A stretch of 64,000 nucleotides of DNA from Valencia hispanica. Lineage: Eukaryota; Chordata; Actinopteri; Cyprinodontiformes; Valenciidae. Of the stretch, positions 1-11,054 are shown piece by piece. A program made the translations under genes and the position numbers. The stretch's first letter is position 1. Each line of letters starts with the position of its first letter. Location: NCBI GenBank assembly GCA_963556495.2, contig OY747704.1, positions 41,500,001 to 41,564,000 on the forward strand. The letters are read 5' to 3'. Below the pieces are notes generated by a model. The model saw only the letters and a program-made list of their open reading frames with translations. It was not told the origin of the DNA and made no database searches.

Positions 1-532
1 AAGTCACAGCAGCAGCAGATGGCCTCCAGAGAATCGGTCGCTGTCACCGCCTTCGACTTACTAATTCACGGGGGAGGGAGAGATGACTTATGAGACAGAG
101 GCAGGTGAGACATCTGAAAGCGTGACAGCGACTCCAACTCCAGCCTAATGTCTACACGCTGTTTATTTCCTCTGTGTTAGATCTTGTCTCTTGAAGGGAA
201 AGGCCGTTTGAAGTGTCACTCTTTGATGAAGGCGCAGAGAGAAAGAACCCTAAAGTTTTAATGCTCCAACTTGTATGAGATTCCAAAGGAGTTTTGGTGA
301 CACAAACAGTGGCAAAGCCAGCCAGTAGCCGATCGTTTGTACAATTGAGACTCCAACATTGCTTCCAAAGCTTGGAGCAGGTTTTAGGTGGGATAATTTT
401 GTACACTTGTGTCACTTTCTTTGCACTTTTTTTGTTATCTTTCTGCACTCTTAGAGGCTGGTGAGAATTTTTTTTCAGCCTGTTTATAAAGATACTTTAA
501 AAAATATTTTTGCACCTTGTATCTGGGCCTAC
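1..532 (-). other. COMMD10: COMMD10 intron 4, 3' part outside the window
   Basis: This stretch follows the donor site of the fourth COMMD10 coding exon on the minus strand, so it is the start of intron 4. No further exon resembling the COMM domain was found before the left edge. Nothing else is recognisable beyond T-rich tracts. Confidence 0.6.
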
Positions 533-3500
533 CTTCTTAGGAGCAAAGGTGTTACTCTTCAGCTTCTCCACCAGCTCAGGTCCAGCAGAGGCCCAGGACT
601 GAGAAAACACCTCAGCCTTATCTGAGTTTAGACGGATAGCCTCAAGCTGCTGCTGCAGAGACGCTGGCTTTATGCTATGATACACTGCCTACGAGAGGAC
701 AGACAGAGGTCATTTAAAATATATTAGATAATTAAATTCAGATAATTCAATTTAAAAAGGTTGATTAAAATAAAATAAAATAAAATGAAATAAAAAATAT
801 TAAATTACGGTAACCTTTTAATCTCAGTACTGGTAAAAACGTGTAAAAAAAAAATAAATAAAATAAAAATTCCACAAACAAATGTATTTTTTTAATTTAT
901 TAGCATATCTTAACACAACCTTTAATGTTAGTAGATTGAATTTTTCGGGAAATAAAAAAAAAATCTATATAAACACATGTCATCAAAGTGTTTTGGTACT
1001 TTTTCAAGTTTATTAAAGTGTCTGAATTTTTAATTAGTAATCCGTGACTTTCTGGGTTATGAGTAAACATGAGACAAAGTGTTTATTATTTTTTTATTTT
1101 TATTTTTTTATAATCACATATTCTAAGTTAATTGTGTGTTTAAATTCGTAACAAAGTATCATATATAAAAATATATATCATTTTCGGAGAAAAAGCTCCC
1201 GCTGCTGCACTGCTTGGAGCGACAGAAAGATCGCCCCAGGCAGTGCCGCAGCCAGCCAATCACTGACAAGAAATTCGCACATGGTAACAGGAATTTATCC
1301 AATCAGCGTCGTTGATTCGGCCGCATGAAGAGCGATAGAGAAATCGCCCCAAGGCTGGTGTGAGGGCGGGCAAGACACCTGGTGGTGACATTGGCAGTGT
1401 AATTTATCTGCCACAAGGGGACGCTGCTGTAAGAGTTAACAGCTTTGTGCGTAAATTTTATGTGTAAACCTAATTAGTTATTTGTTTCCAATTTGGTTCT
1501 AAACTTGTTTGTGCAATATTGTATTTATGTTTAGTATAAGAATGCCTCAAGTTGTTAATATTGGCATTTAAATAATCAGTATTTCACATAGTACTGGTAT
1601 CCAGCCGTTTATGTTCAATTGTTTTGGGATGATTATTGAAAATGACTTGATAAGCTATGTGCACAGCTCCATTACTTCCTGAACTAAGTGCAGCCCTTTT
1701 ATTTTCTGTCTGTATTGGACAAACTGAAAGGAAATAAAAGAGCTGTACTTAGTTCAGGAAATAGTGGAGTTGTGCACAAAGCTCAGAAAGCACAAGTTTG
1801 ATAAATAAAATAAATAAAAAATAAAATAATTAAAAAAGCACAGCCACACCAAGAATATTTTTCACCAGCCGCCACTGGATACTCACATTTAGTGTTAAAA
1901 GCAATGTAATAAAACACTACACTGGTTTATACAGTCATTCGCAACACATCAGTGACCCCTGCTGGAGAAACTGGCTCTGAACATTATCCAAATAAAAGAA
2001 TGTTCTTTGCCTGCCAATCTCTTGTTCCAAATGTGCATTTTTTTTATGATTTGTAGCCACAGCAGTCTGTATTAGCAGTGGATAGGGCAGAAATGGGGGA
2101 AGAGACATTTGGCGAATGTCTACGGGGTAGAATCGAACCCCGGGGCAACCGCTTCGAGGACTGAGGCCTCTAAACATGGGTCGCCAGTCTTAACCATTAC
2201 GCTACATGACACCCAAAGTGTGCCTTTTTAACAATAATATTGTTTTATGTTTTGCATGCATGTGAGTGAAAGCATATATCTCCTGTCAGACTAATAATGA
2301 ATAATCAGAATGAGTCTCTACATAAGTAAATTCCAGGAAATAAAAATGGACCGAAAAGTCTGCTCTGTAAAACTTAACTCATAGACTCATTTAGTACCAA
2401 AATTAAGGGAAATCCTATAGAACCTTTATTATTATTACTGATATTCTTTTATTTAAAAAAATAGAAGCATAAAACATTAAATATAACAGTTTCAATTGCA
2501 TATTATAAACAATTTGATTAAATCCTGATAATGTCTCTCAGGATGTCAGCTGCCCACCTGCTCCAGAATAAAGGCAGATGTTTCCAGGACCAGGTTAAGA
2601 GCATGTTTATCCAATGACAGAGCAACCTGGAGCTTTTCCTCTTCTTCTTCACTGAATGTCCGTTCCCCCTGCAAAGAAAAGAAAACAGTGGCAGTGTCAA
2701 CTAAAAAAGAAATCCATTGATATTTACTCATTTGGCAGAAGGGAAAAGCTTCCTTCTTTTTGACAACAACGTCTCAGAGTTAGCATTTAGCATTTATTTA
2801 TAAGGAGACTCGGGAGGAAGAAAACAAAGATCAAAGTTGATTAATTTACGATAAGGTCAGGTAAGAGAGCTTGAACAAACAAAAAAAAGTGGAATACATT
2901 TTTTTTAAACATTGGCAATACAGCAAATGACTTGCAAAGGTGCCTTAACTGTGCATAAAATAGGAGTTAAAAACAAGTAAAAAGAGTATAGGACAGCCCG
3001 ACATTAGCAGATAAAAGCAATTGAAAAACCCCAAAAGCATAAAAGAAAACAGTGCATTTCTGCAAAAGGTATGCAAACTGTTTATTACATTACATAGTAT
3101 AACTAAAAAAAAAATCACAATCCTTTAACACTTGAAATACATTTCTTTTAACTTTTCTTGGAAGAATAAATTGGCAACCTTTAAAATGCTTTGATGTATC
3201 TGTGTATGCTTTTGTCTGCGTTTTACTGTTATTTTTATTTTACCCCTTAATCATAAAGCACCTTGAATTACCTTGTTGTTGAAAGTGGGCTATACAAATA
3301 AAATTGTCTTGCCTTAAGCTAAAAGGCCCCAGAATGTAGATAAACTCATCAGTGTAGACTCAGACTAATGCTCTACGGTCACCTGCTTTGCTGCTAAAGC
3401 CTCCTGCTCTTGTGATTGGCTCATGAGGCACCATGCAGTGTGTGTACCTTCACATGAAGCTTTTGTATGATGCGGGAAAGCAGCCTGGAGAACTTGTTCA

Positions 3501-4972
3501 AGTCAACTGTGTTGATGAAGTTCACCGCTTCTTTAATGCTGTTTAAAGATGAGATTTTAAGATGTTAATGACAATCAGATCACTAAGACAAAGCAGAGTT
3601 TAAGCTTATGGATAATAATATGTCTAAATATATTTGATCACATTACATTTGAACTGAGTTTTCATAAACACTTACCACAGACGTATGTTATATTGTACAT
3701 CGATTGTTTTCTCGGGGTAAACAGGCTCATAGCTACAGTAAGGAAACTATTTGTCCAAACTTTTTACCCCACAGGCCAAATTCCTCAAGTTAAAAGTACA
3801 TGTGGGCCATTTTGGGTAGTTTTTTTTTTTCATTTAAAAAAAACAACCCAAAATGGCCCAGATGTATTTTTCAATTAAAAAGCAAAAATAAATGCATTGT
3901 AATTTTTAATTTACAACTTTTAAAAAAAGTCCTCAGGACTTTTTTATTTATTTATTTATTTTAGAAAAGATGTCTGTAAAGTATTGTAGATCCAAAACAT
4001 AAAAAGGTCTTGTTTGTTTGCTTTATTAATAGAAATTTATACCATTTCTTAATTTTTTTGTCAAATGTTTTCCGATTTGTTAGTATAGAAAACATTTTTT
4101 AAGTCTATCCTCACCAAAAACAGGATACGGGTCACGTTGTTAGCCAAGTTTTTTTAAATGGCTGCATCCAAGCTTGCCTTTGAGTAACAGTTGCTGGACA
4201 TTCCTGCTCATACTTCCCATTAAATTACAATAAAAACAAAAGAAGTGCTGAATAAAAGACAAAACTTTTGTGTTGTACCAAAAAGTCTTGCCCTAAACAT
4301 CTTTTTAAGTGTTGGTAGTCTGACTGGTAGTCTGTAGAAAAGAAATATAGGCTACTAGCTAAATAAACAAAACAAAAAAAAATAATCCGGGAGTGACATC
4401 AAACACCAGCTGCCCTCATTTTAAATATTAGCACATATCAGCTGTGTTCCAGAAATAAATACACTTCCAACAAAGTCTCTGCACTTTACAGTCGTCTATC
4501 TGGGAACATTTATACATTTGACGGATTCTTACAAACTAAATTTGGACTAAATTTGAGAAACTTACACTCTACATCCATCCTAATACGTTATGAATTAATC
4601 AAGACCCCTTCTTACATTTATGTTTTGGTCAACAAAATAAAAATTAAAAAGTGATGTGTCAATTTTTTCAAACACATTTGAGAACAAACTTTTATATTTA
4701 TGAATCTTGAAAGACCTTCAAGGAGAAAAAAAAACTGTTCAAGTTGGCTTCATTTCAGAACAGACTTATCAAGTCGACCACAATATCTGCAGATTGTAAC
4801 ACAATAAGCCACAAAAGTGCACTGGATTATATATTGTTATGGATTCAACACGAAAAGTTAAGATAACGGCACGTAAACAAAAGCCGGTTAGGATGCAGCA
4901 TGCCAATTATAACCCAGTGAGGATTAATCTGAAAAGAGCCCACCTTTGCGTTTCCTTTATGATGGAAGTCAT
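533..4972 (-). CDS. COMMD10: COMM domain-containing protein 10, 5' four coding exons (partial)
   Basis: COMMD10 is a subunit of the CCC/Commander complex, which works with WASH and retriever in endosomal recycling of membrane proteins. Coding exons on the minus strand are 4944-4972 (start ATG at 4970-4972, residues 1-9 plus two bases), 3448-3538 (to residue 40), 2558-2668 (residues 41-77) and 533-688 (residues 78-129). All junctions have GT donors and AG acceptors in matching phase. The third exon contains the family stretch [11 protein letters not shown] and the fourth contains [10 protein letters not shown], both close to human COMMD10. This covers the N-terminal helical domain. The C-terminal COMM domain, about 70 residues in the roughly 200-residue family, is missing because its exons lie left of the window. 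The gene runs in the same direction as AP3S1 and just downstream of it, as in human. The family call is firm; the first exon is short and rests mainly on the in-phase splice and on position. Confidence 0.93.
1217..1354. repeat. Imperfect direct repeat pair in COMMD10 intron 3
   Basis: The stretch at 1217-1240 (GAGCGACAGAAAGATCGCCC and onwards) recurs with a few changes at 1330-1354. The intervening DNA is more GC-rich than the rest of the intron. It resembles the end regions of small DNA transposons, but no terminal inverted repeat was found, so the family is unknown. Confidence 0.35.
1653..1783. repeat. Long hairpin, about 54-bp inverted arms
   Basis: The left arm, about 1653-1706, is the reverse complement of about 1729-1783 with a few mismatches; the shared core reads TTCCTGAACTAAGT on the left. 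The loop is about 22 bases. It sits in COMMD10 intron 3. It could be a tiny MITE or a decayed inverted duplication. No coding potential was seen. Confidence 0.75.
2040..2214 (-). repeat. tRNA-derived SINE
   Basis: Read on the minus strand, the unit starts near 2214 with a tRNA-like head. An A-box (TAGCGTAATGG, 2194-2204) and a B-box (GGTTCGATTCT, 2129-2139) are spaced as in a pol III promoter. A short unrelated body and an A-rich tail follow near 2040. The acceptor-stem ends do not pair well, so this is a SINE head rather than a working tRNA gene. It lies in COMMD10 intron 3. Confidence 0.65.
3160..3320 (+). repeat. LINE 3' tail remnant
   Basis: The segment ends in a typical fish LINE 3' terminus, with a 'cttgaattaccttgttgttg' type motif followed by 'gctatacaaataaaattg'. 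No reverse transcriptase frame is attached. It lies in COMMD10 intron 2. The clade is probably L2/CR1, but the copy is too short to be sure. Confidence 0.4.
3798..3865. repeat. Short hairpin with about 30-bp arms
   Basis: The left arm holds GGGCCATTTTGGGT and the right arm holds its near-perfect complement ACCCAAAATGGCCC, joined through T and A tracts. It lies in COMMD10 intron 1. It looks like a palindromic MITE relic. Confidence 0.6.
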
Positions 4973-5115
4973 GGTTGTGTTTATTTCTCCAAAAAGATGA
5001 GTAAAACTGTCACAGCTGTAGCAGCATCCTCACGCTGTTATTGTTCCTCCTTCCGGTTGTCACAAGATGAATCACGTGATTGTACTACGGAACGCGCGAG
5101 GGACAAATGGAGTAA
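4973..5115 (-). promoter_or_regulatory. COMMD10: COMMD10 5' UTR and proximal promoter
   Basis: Just upstream of the COMMD10 start codon lies a GC-richer stretch. It contains an ETS-like CTTCCGG at about 5050 and a perfect TCACGTGA palindrome near 5072-5079, the core bound by USF and MITF/TFEB-type bHLH factors. There is no TATA box. The transcription start is inferred, not shown. Confidence 0.5.
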
Positions 5116-5249
5116 GCAGAGTCTCCATAAGTCACAAACTGATTTTTTTTTATGCGCTGGTAGATTTTAATTCATGCAATTCCCACAATAGTTTTTATTA
5201 AGCTGATTTTGGCAGAATAGTCCATATTATAGAATTATACTTATATTTG

Positions 5250-5545
5250 AAACCAGAAGTTTAAACACATCAAATAAAAAGACGCATTCACTTGTTTTTT
5301 CTCATTGTCTGAAGTTAAATCAGACCAAACTTCTTTTGTTTACCATTATTTATATTTGCTAAATGCCACAATAATGAGAGAGACAATATGTCAGAGATTT
5401 ATTTATTAATATCTTCAAAATCAGAAGTATACATACATTTCCCCAGTATTTGATAGCATTGCCTTTGAACTGTATGATTTGGGTCAAACCTTTTCGGCCT
5501 CCTTCCAAAAGCTTCTTATAACAGTTTGCTGTAATTCTGACAATC
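5250..5545 (-). mobile_element. Tc1-like transposon fragment, minus orientation
   Basis: The segment begins with a terminal-repeat-like 'gaagtttaaacacatcaaa' and runs through AT-rich sequence similar to the inner ends of Sleeping Beauty-type Tc1 elements. It then enters reverse-complement transposase sequence ('gtttgctgtaattctgacaa' region). No open frame survives. It abuts a second Tc1 piece in the opposite orientation. Confidence 0.55.
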
Positions 5546-6267
5546 CAAGATGCTTGAAGTCCAGTGTGAAGTTTTCACAGTCTGTGTTGATCCACTGAGC
5601 TTTATTAAGTCCAGAGTCAAAACAGCCATCTACCAGGACATTTTGGAGCACTTCATGCTTCCTTCTGCAGACGAGCTTTATGGAGATGCTGACTTTATTT
5701 TCCAGCAGGACTTGGCACCTGCCCACACTGCCAAAGGTACCAAAACCTGGTTCAGTGAACATCAGATTACTGTGTTTGATTGGCCAGCAAACTCGTCTGA
5801 CCTGAACCCGATAGAGAATCTATGGGGCATCGCCAAGAGAAAGATGAGAGACATGAGACTGAACGATGCAGAAAAGTTGAAGGCCGCTATTGAAGCATCC
5901 TGGTTTTCCAAAACACCTCAGGAGGGCCACAGGCTGATAGCATCATGCTACACTGCATTGAGGCAGTAAGTGATGCAAAACAGGTCCAAAGCAAGTACAT
6001 ATGCATGATTATACTTTTCAGAGGTCTGACATTTCTCTGTTTAAAATCCTTGTTTTATTGATTTCATGTAATATTCAAATTTTGAGATTTTGAATTTGGG
6101 GTTTTCATAAGCTGTAAGTCATAATCATCAAAATTACAACAAAGGTTTAAAATATCTCACTTTGCCTGCAATGAGTCTATATCATATATTATTTTCACCT
6201 TTTAAGTTGAATTACTGAAATAAATTAACTTCTGCACTATATTCTAATTTTTTGAGTTTCACCTGTA
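5546..6267 (+). pseudogene. Tc1/mariner transposase C-terminal fragment with 3' terminal repeat
   Basis: An open frame at 5550-5969 encodes the C-terminal part of a Tc1-family DDE transposase. The second catalytic Asp is visible in QQDLAPAHTAK, and the DE region in SSDLNPIENLWG. The spacing of about 34 residues is the D34E form. The N-terminal DNA-binding half and the first catalytic Asp are absent, so it cannot be active. Non-coding DNA follows to a terminus reading TTTTTTGAGTTTCACCTGTA at about 6248-6267, a terminal inverted repeat of this family. It lies in the intergenic gap between AP3S1 and COMMD10. Confidence 0.85.
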
Positions 6268-7014
6268 CACTCCACCGTGTGCTGTAATAGTCAGGTACAC
6301 AGACGGGACATAAAATAAATGAAAAAGCAACCATAGGGAAAAAATGCTTAAGGTATATACTGCATGAGTCAAATGGGGGTAGGATTTAATAAGCATTGAC
6401 TTCTTTCTGCTCTCTTTCAAACTAAACATGAAGGTTTCGTCTCATTCTTATTTCAAATATTAGTTTAAAAAAATCTGCAGAAATTTGTTGTTTACATGTT
6501 ACATAATAAAAACTTCATTCATCTGCTGATCAACACAAGCTTACAAGAATGTTTTTGGAAGCAATACATAAATAAATTAGGTTTAATTCAAAAGTTATAC
6601 ATAGTACTGTACCATTGTACAATTTGCGAAAAATCCACATTTTCTTTTCTCTTCCTCATTTGCTTAAAATGATACTTCAAATACTTTCTATAACCTTGGA
6701 GCACTCACATCTGTATCAAGCGGTGCCATCAACTGCAGTGAAACTCCCCCTAACAGACTGAACAGAATAAAGGCATGAATAGTGTACATTTCTTACTCTT
6801 GGAATATAATAGCTAACAAATATTGCATACCGTCTTTTCCAATATTAACACTGAGTTAACTGATATTGCGATTATATTTTAAAGATTTTTCAGCCCTAGT
6901 GCCTATACTGTACAAATACATAGTAAGCAATGCAATAATAGGGTATGCCTGTTGTGTAAAACACATTGTTAACAATATAAGATGGTGATAGAAGAGCAAT
7001 AATCAAAGCAGAGG
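6268..7014. other. Intergenic spacer, AP3S1 to COMMD10
   Basis: AT-rich sequence with no recognisable exon, RNA gene or intact transposon. Confidence 0.5.
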
Positions 7015-7028
7015 TTGAGTTTTGCCAG

Positions 7029-7034
7029 TTTATT
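7029..7034 (-). terminator. AP3S1: Candidate AP3S1 polyadenylation signal
   Basis: An AATAAA hexamer on the minus strand about 600 bases beyond the AP3S1 stop codon. A weaker ATTAAA lies nearer, at 7461-7466. Either could end the transcript; neither is proven. Confidence 0.35.
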
Positions 7035-7630
7035 GTTGAAAAATAAGCAAAGAGAAATCATACACAAAAGAAAATACAAATAATAATTCCATAAAATATG
7101 ACAAATCTTTTAAAATGGTCCGCGTACCAATAACAGACAAAATAATCTGCATGTATGTATGTATGTAAATTTCTTAGTGTCCCTAATTTAATATAATATT
7201 ATTCTGAAATTTATTTCCAAACACAGCAGCTGATCTCGAAATTTTTCATATTCTCCACCTGAATATATCTGCCCCAAATAATCCACCATCCTTCTTCTTT
7301 TAAGTAAACACTTGTGTAGGCTTTTCCATTTCATTTCAGTAACAAATCACCACACATCTGCAATGGAGGGGCTGACTGCTACAAGCCAACCTCCAGTGAG
7401 GCAGAGGGAATGTAATGCTGATAAATACTTTTGTCCTTCAAACAAAAAGAAAAGAAAACATTTAATACGTTGCTCAACAGTAAAACCAAGGGGATAACAA
7501 CACAACATGGAGTGTAAAATCACACGGTACCTTCCAGACTGATAAAAGTTAGCAATTTGAGGTTTTGGTAAACAGATTGCAGCACGGTAAACATCGGCTG
7601 ACAACTCAAGGTTTATGGGTCTTGCTGCCG

Positions 7631-10600
7631 CTATTTGAAGGAGGGTAAATTTGGCACTTTTATGCTGATGTCGCCGATGTTGATGTTTTTGGGCATTTCC
7701 GGGAGGTTCATGTTCTTTACTGCTGACACTGCGCGAGCCGGTGCTCCTGCGATGCCAGCCTGTTCAAACCCAAACACACATACGCACAAAACACACACAC
7801 GGAGGGTTGATAAGAAACAAACCAGTGAAGCAAAAATATTATTAAAGACAACAGCTGAACACAAGAAGACACAGAACAGAAAACACAACTGGACGAACAA
7901 CAATCATCTGCTGACAAAATGCAAAAGCACTGAGACAGACAACATATGCAAAACGTACATCCAGATGCCTTTAGAGCTTTATATGCACATGCATTTTCTA
8001 TTTCTAGAATGATGGACATCACAACCAGAGCCAATTAAGAGTCAACTGTGAGGACATATTGTACTAAGCTACTCATTCACTGACTCTGATGTACTGAGCA
8101 CCACTGAACATTCATCAAATGGACAAAAAGGCAGCATTGCTTGGAAAGTGAACCCACCGGACGACTGTGGGCCGGTGGGGGTAAAAATGCAGGGAGAGAA
8201 TAGTTTGAAGCAGAAAAATGGATCTGGGTTTGAAGATAAATGACACTTGGATAACTATGTCACTACCGAATGTAGGAATTTAAGTTTTAGCCATAAAAAT
8301 TCAAGGGATACTGTTCCTTTAGTAGGCTAGAGCCTAGACATGACTGTAGCTACCGTTTTTCTGTGTGAATACATTTCTGTGAGAAAAAATCTTAATTCTA
8401 TGCAATGTGCACATATACAGAAACATCTCAGTAAATTAGAATATCATTGAAGGATTTATTTGATCAATTCAATCAAAAAGTGATATTCTATTTTGTTGAG
8501 ATGCAGGTCTAGCTAAGACTTTTCTGTATACAAACATTATTCAAACAGCCATGTAAACATATATTACATCTATCACTGATGATATGAGAAGGTTGTTAGC
8601 CTAATAGATCTAAACTACAATGTGAGACCTACTCTCAGGGTAAAGGAGGCGCTGCACTCTAACACAGTGAATCTCAACTGCAGACTCAACAAGGCAAATT
8701 TCCCCTCCAAGAAAAGCATTGGACTAGCTTTTCTGGAACATTCAAACACTTAGAGGGTGAACTCTCTTTTTCTTCTATAGCATAAGCAGTCTTTTGAGAA
8801 TCACTGCAGTTAGAGATCTCCAAAATGAATCTTTAGTCGACAGACCCATAAATAACCAAAATGATAAGCTGTCCTGTACATTTGTCTTAATATCTGAGAA
8901 AAACACTCAAAACAAGCTTGGGAAAAAAAAAATCACAGGGTGAAAGAAAAGTATGTCTGGTATGTAGATAAATATAAGCCCACAAAGTTGTTTCAATAGG
9001 CCATTTGTCTCATGGGGATTCTTTCCTCTGCCAGGAATAAAGGACACTGATTGTAGATGGGAGGACAACCACATCACTAAACGAGAGGAATGCCGATGCA
9101 GCACATGGGCACAGTATTTAAAAATCAGAATCATTATCTTGCAGGAAGTCTCTTGAAAACTCCTCCAGGAAGCAAACAAAGCTTCTTTTTTTTTTTTACT
9201 TATCGCTAAGTGATATGTGTCAAGAAAATTGTTAACACCTCTTTAGAAACAGATAACAGTAATCTGATCCTGTGTACCAAGTTTGAGGCTTTAGAGGACT
9301 TAAGCAGAACAGTGTCGTCTCAAACTGCTGCCACACTGGTTCTTATCGCCTTGTGTTGAAAAATGTGTGCTACTTGGGTGAGGAAGTAAAGAGGATTTTG
9401 TGGAAATATCAAGTCTTGTCCCATCTTAGAGATATGCATCGCTTTGATGCACTCTCAGTTTGAATAGTGAATCTTTACTGTATTCAGTGGTGTAGGGTTC
9501 ACAGTGTACTGCTGCGTCAGGAAGGGGAACGTTACTTTTATGGGATGTAATAGTGTCATTATTGTATTTTTTATTTATTTTATTTTTTTTATCATAAAGG
9601 ATCAACTGAACATTCGGAAATGGAATTTAGATGCTCTTTAGTGCCCCCAAGAGCTCAGATAATAATTAGCTTTTCACTGAATTTCACTTTCAGTTCCACT
9701 ACTCCACAATTCCAGGAACAATATTCACTTTTGATTCCTATGTTTCCTACATCCCATAAACTCATTCTAACCTTTTCCTCAACTCTGCACCTATTACAAA
9801 CACCAGAAGGAGGCTTCCTCCTATCAGGCTTGTTTCGAAGTTACAGTAACCAATTCCTATTCTACCCAGAAGTATTGCTTTTCTCTTATTGGCTCATCTC
9901 CCACCCCATGCATGCAGCTGTTGCTGAACTAGAGAGCTCCTTCAGTGACAGACTGCTGCATCCTAAGTGCACAAAGGAGCGCCATTGCAGATCCTTCCTC
10001 CCTTCAGCTGTACGACTTTGTGACCATCACTTCTCCCAACAAACTCAATAAGTGTTTACATCCTTGCTGTTGTTTGCAGTCTTTTTTAATTACCTGCAAA
10101 TAGACTGTTGCAGTTTTTTTAATGCCCAAATATACACATCTTCAATTTTTAATAAGCTATTCAGTTGCACATTTCTTTTCATCTTAGTATGCTATTTTTA
10201 GTAAATGTACATAAATGTTTTTCTTATGTGGTAAATTTGCCCTTTTCTATGGGTGCAATATCATGCCACAGACGATTTGTGCGTGCAAAAAGATTTTGCA
10301 TGTGTGCAAAAAGATTTTGCATGTGTGCAAAAAGATTTTGCATGTGAAATGATGTTTTGTAGTTGTATAAAAACAAGTTGTGCTTGAAAAAAAAATCTGA
10401 ACCTGAGGAAACATTTTGTGACTGTGTATGAAACCTTTGTCTGCAGAAATATTATTTGCAAACATGTAAATCAGTTTTGTAGTTGTGTGTTTTTTTTCTG
10501 TGTGTGTGCAAATTAAATTTGTACCCATAAAAGTTTTGCCATACAAAATATCTGTACGAGTGAGACATCTCGGGCTCGTGTGCAACACTGCACCTACGAG

Positions 10601-10996
10601 CTCGCAAAACAAAAACCTACAACCACAAAACGTTTTTACGGATTGAAGGCCAGTCAAATTCGTGCCACTAAAGGCCAACCAGGAGACTGCATAATGGCAA
10701 GCCAAACATCAAATGACAGATGACGACGTCTTTTGGGGGAAAAAGAAAAAGAAGCTGTGAAAAGTTAGAAAAATATTCACAGATTCGGCTTTTGCGGATC
10801 AATAACTTATGATCGGAGCATTGCTTTTAGCCGTCCTCCACGCTGGGAGACCATTGACTGTATATTGGAGACTTGCATTGGCCTCTGTGCAGATCCTGCT
10901 GGTGCGCAGGGACCGTCAACAAATTGCAACACCGAAAATATACGACAAAGAAATATTCAATTCCTTCACCTAGGACAGGTGTAGTGTCAACAAAAC

Positions 10997-11054
<58 letters not shown>

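Noticed and set aside
2129..2214. tRNA-like sequence with good A and B boxes on the minus strand
   Set aside because: The acceptor-stem ends do not pair properly, and a SINE-type body with an A-rich tail follows, so it is called a SINE rather than a tRNA gene.
3917..3943. Short palindrome around GTCCTCAGGAC
   Set aside because: Most of its length is A and T tracts, and the specific core is short enough to arise by chance.
9620..10051. A 143-codon plus-strand frame
   Set aside because: Only the last 40 or so codons match a LINE tail; the first part is spacer sequence read through by chance.
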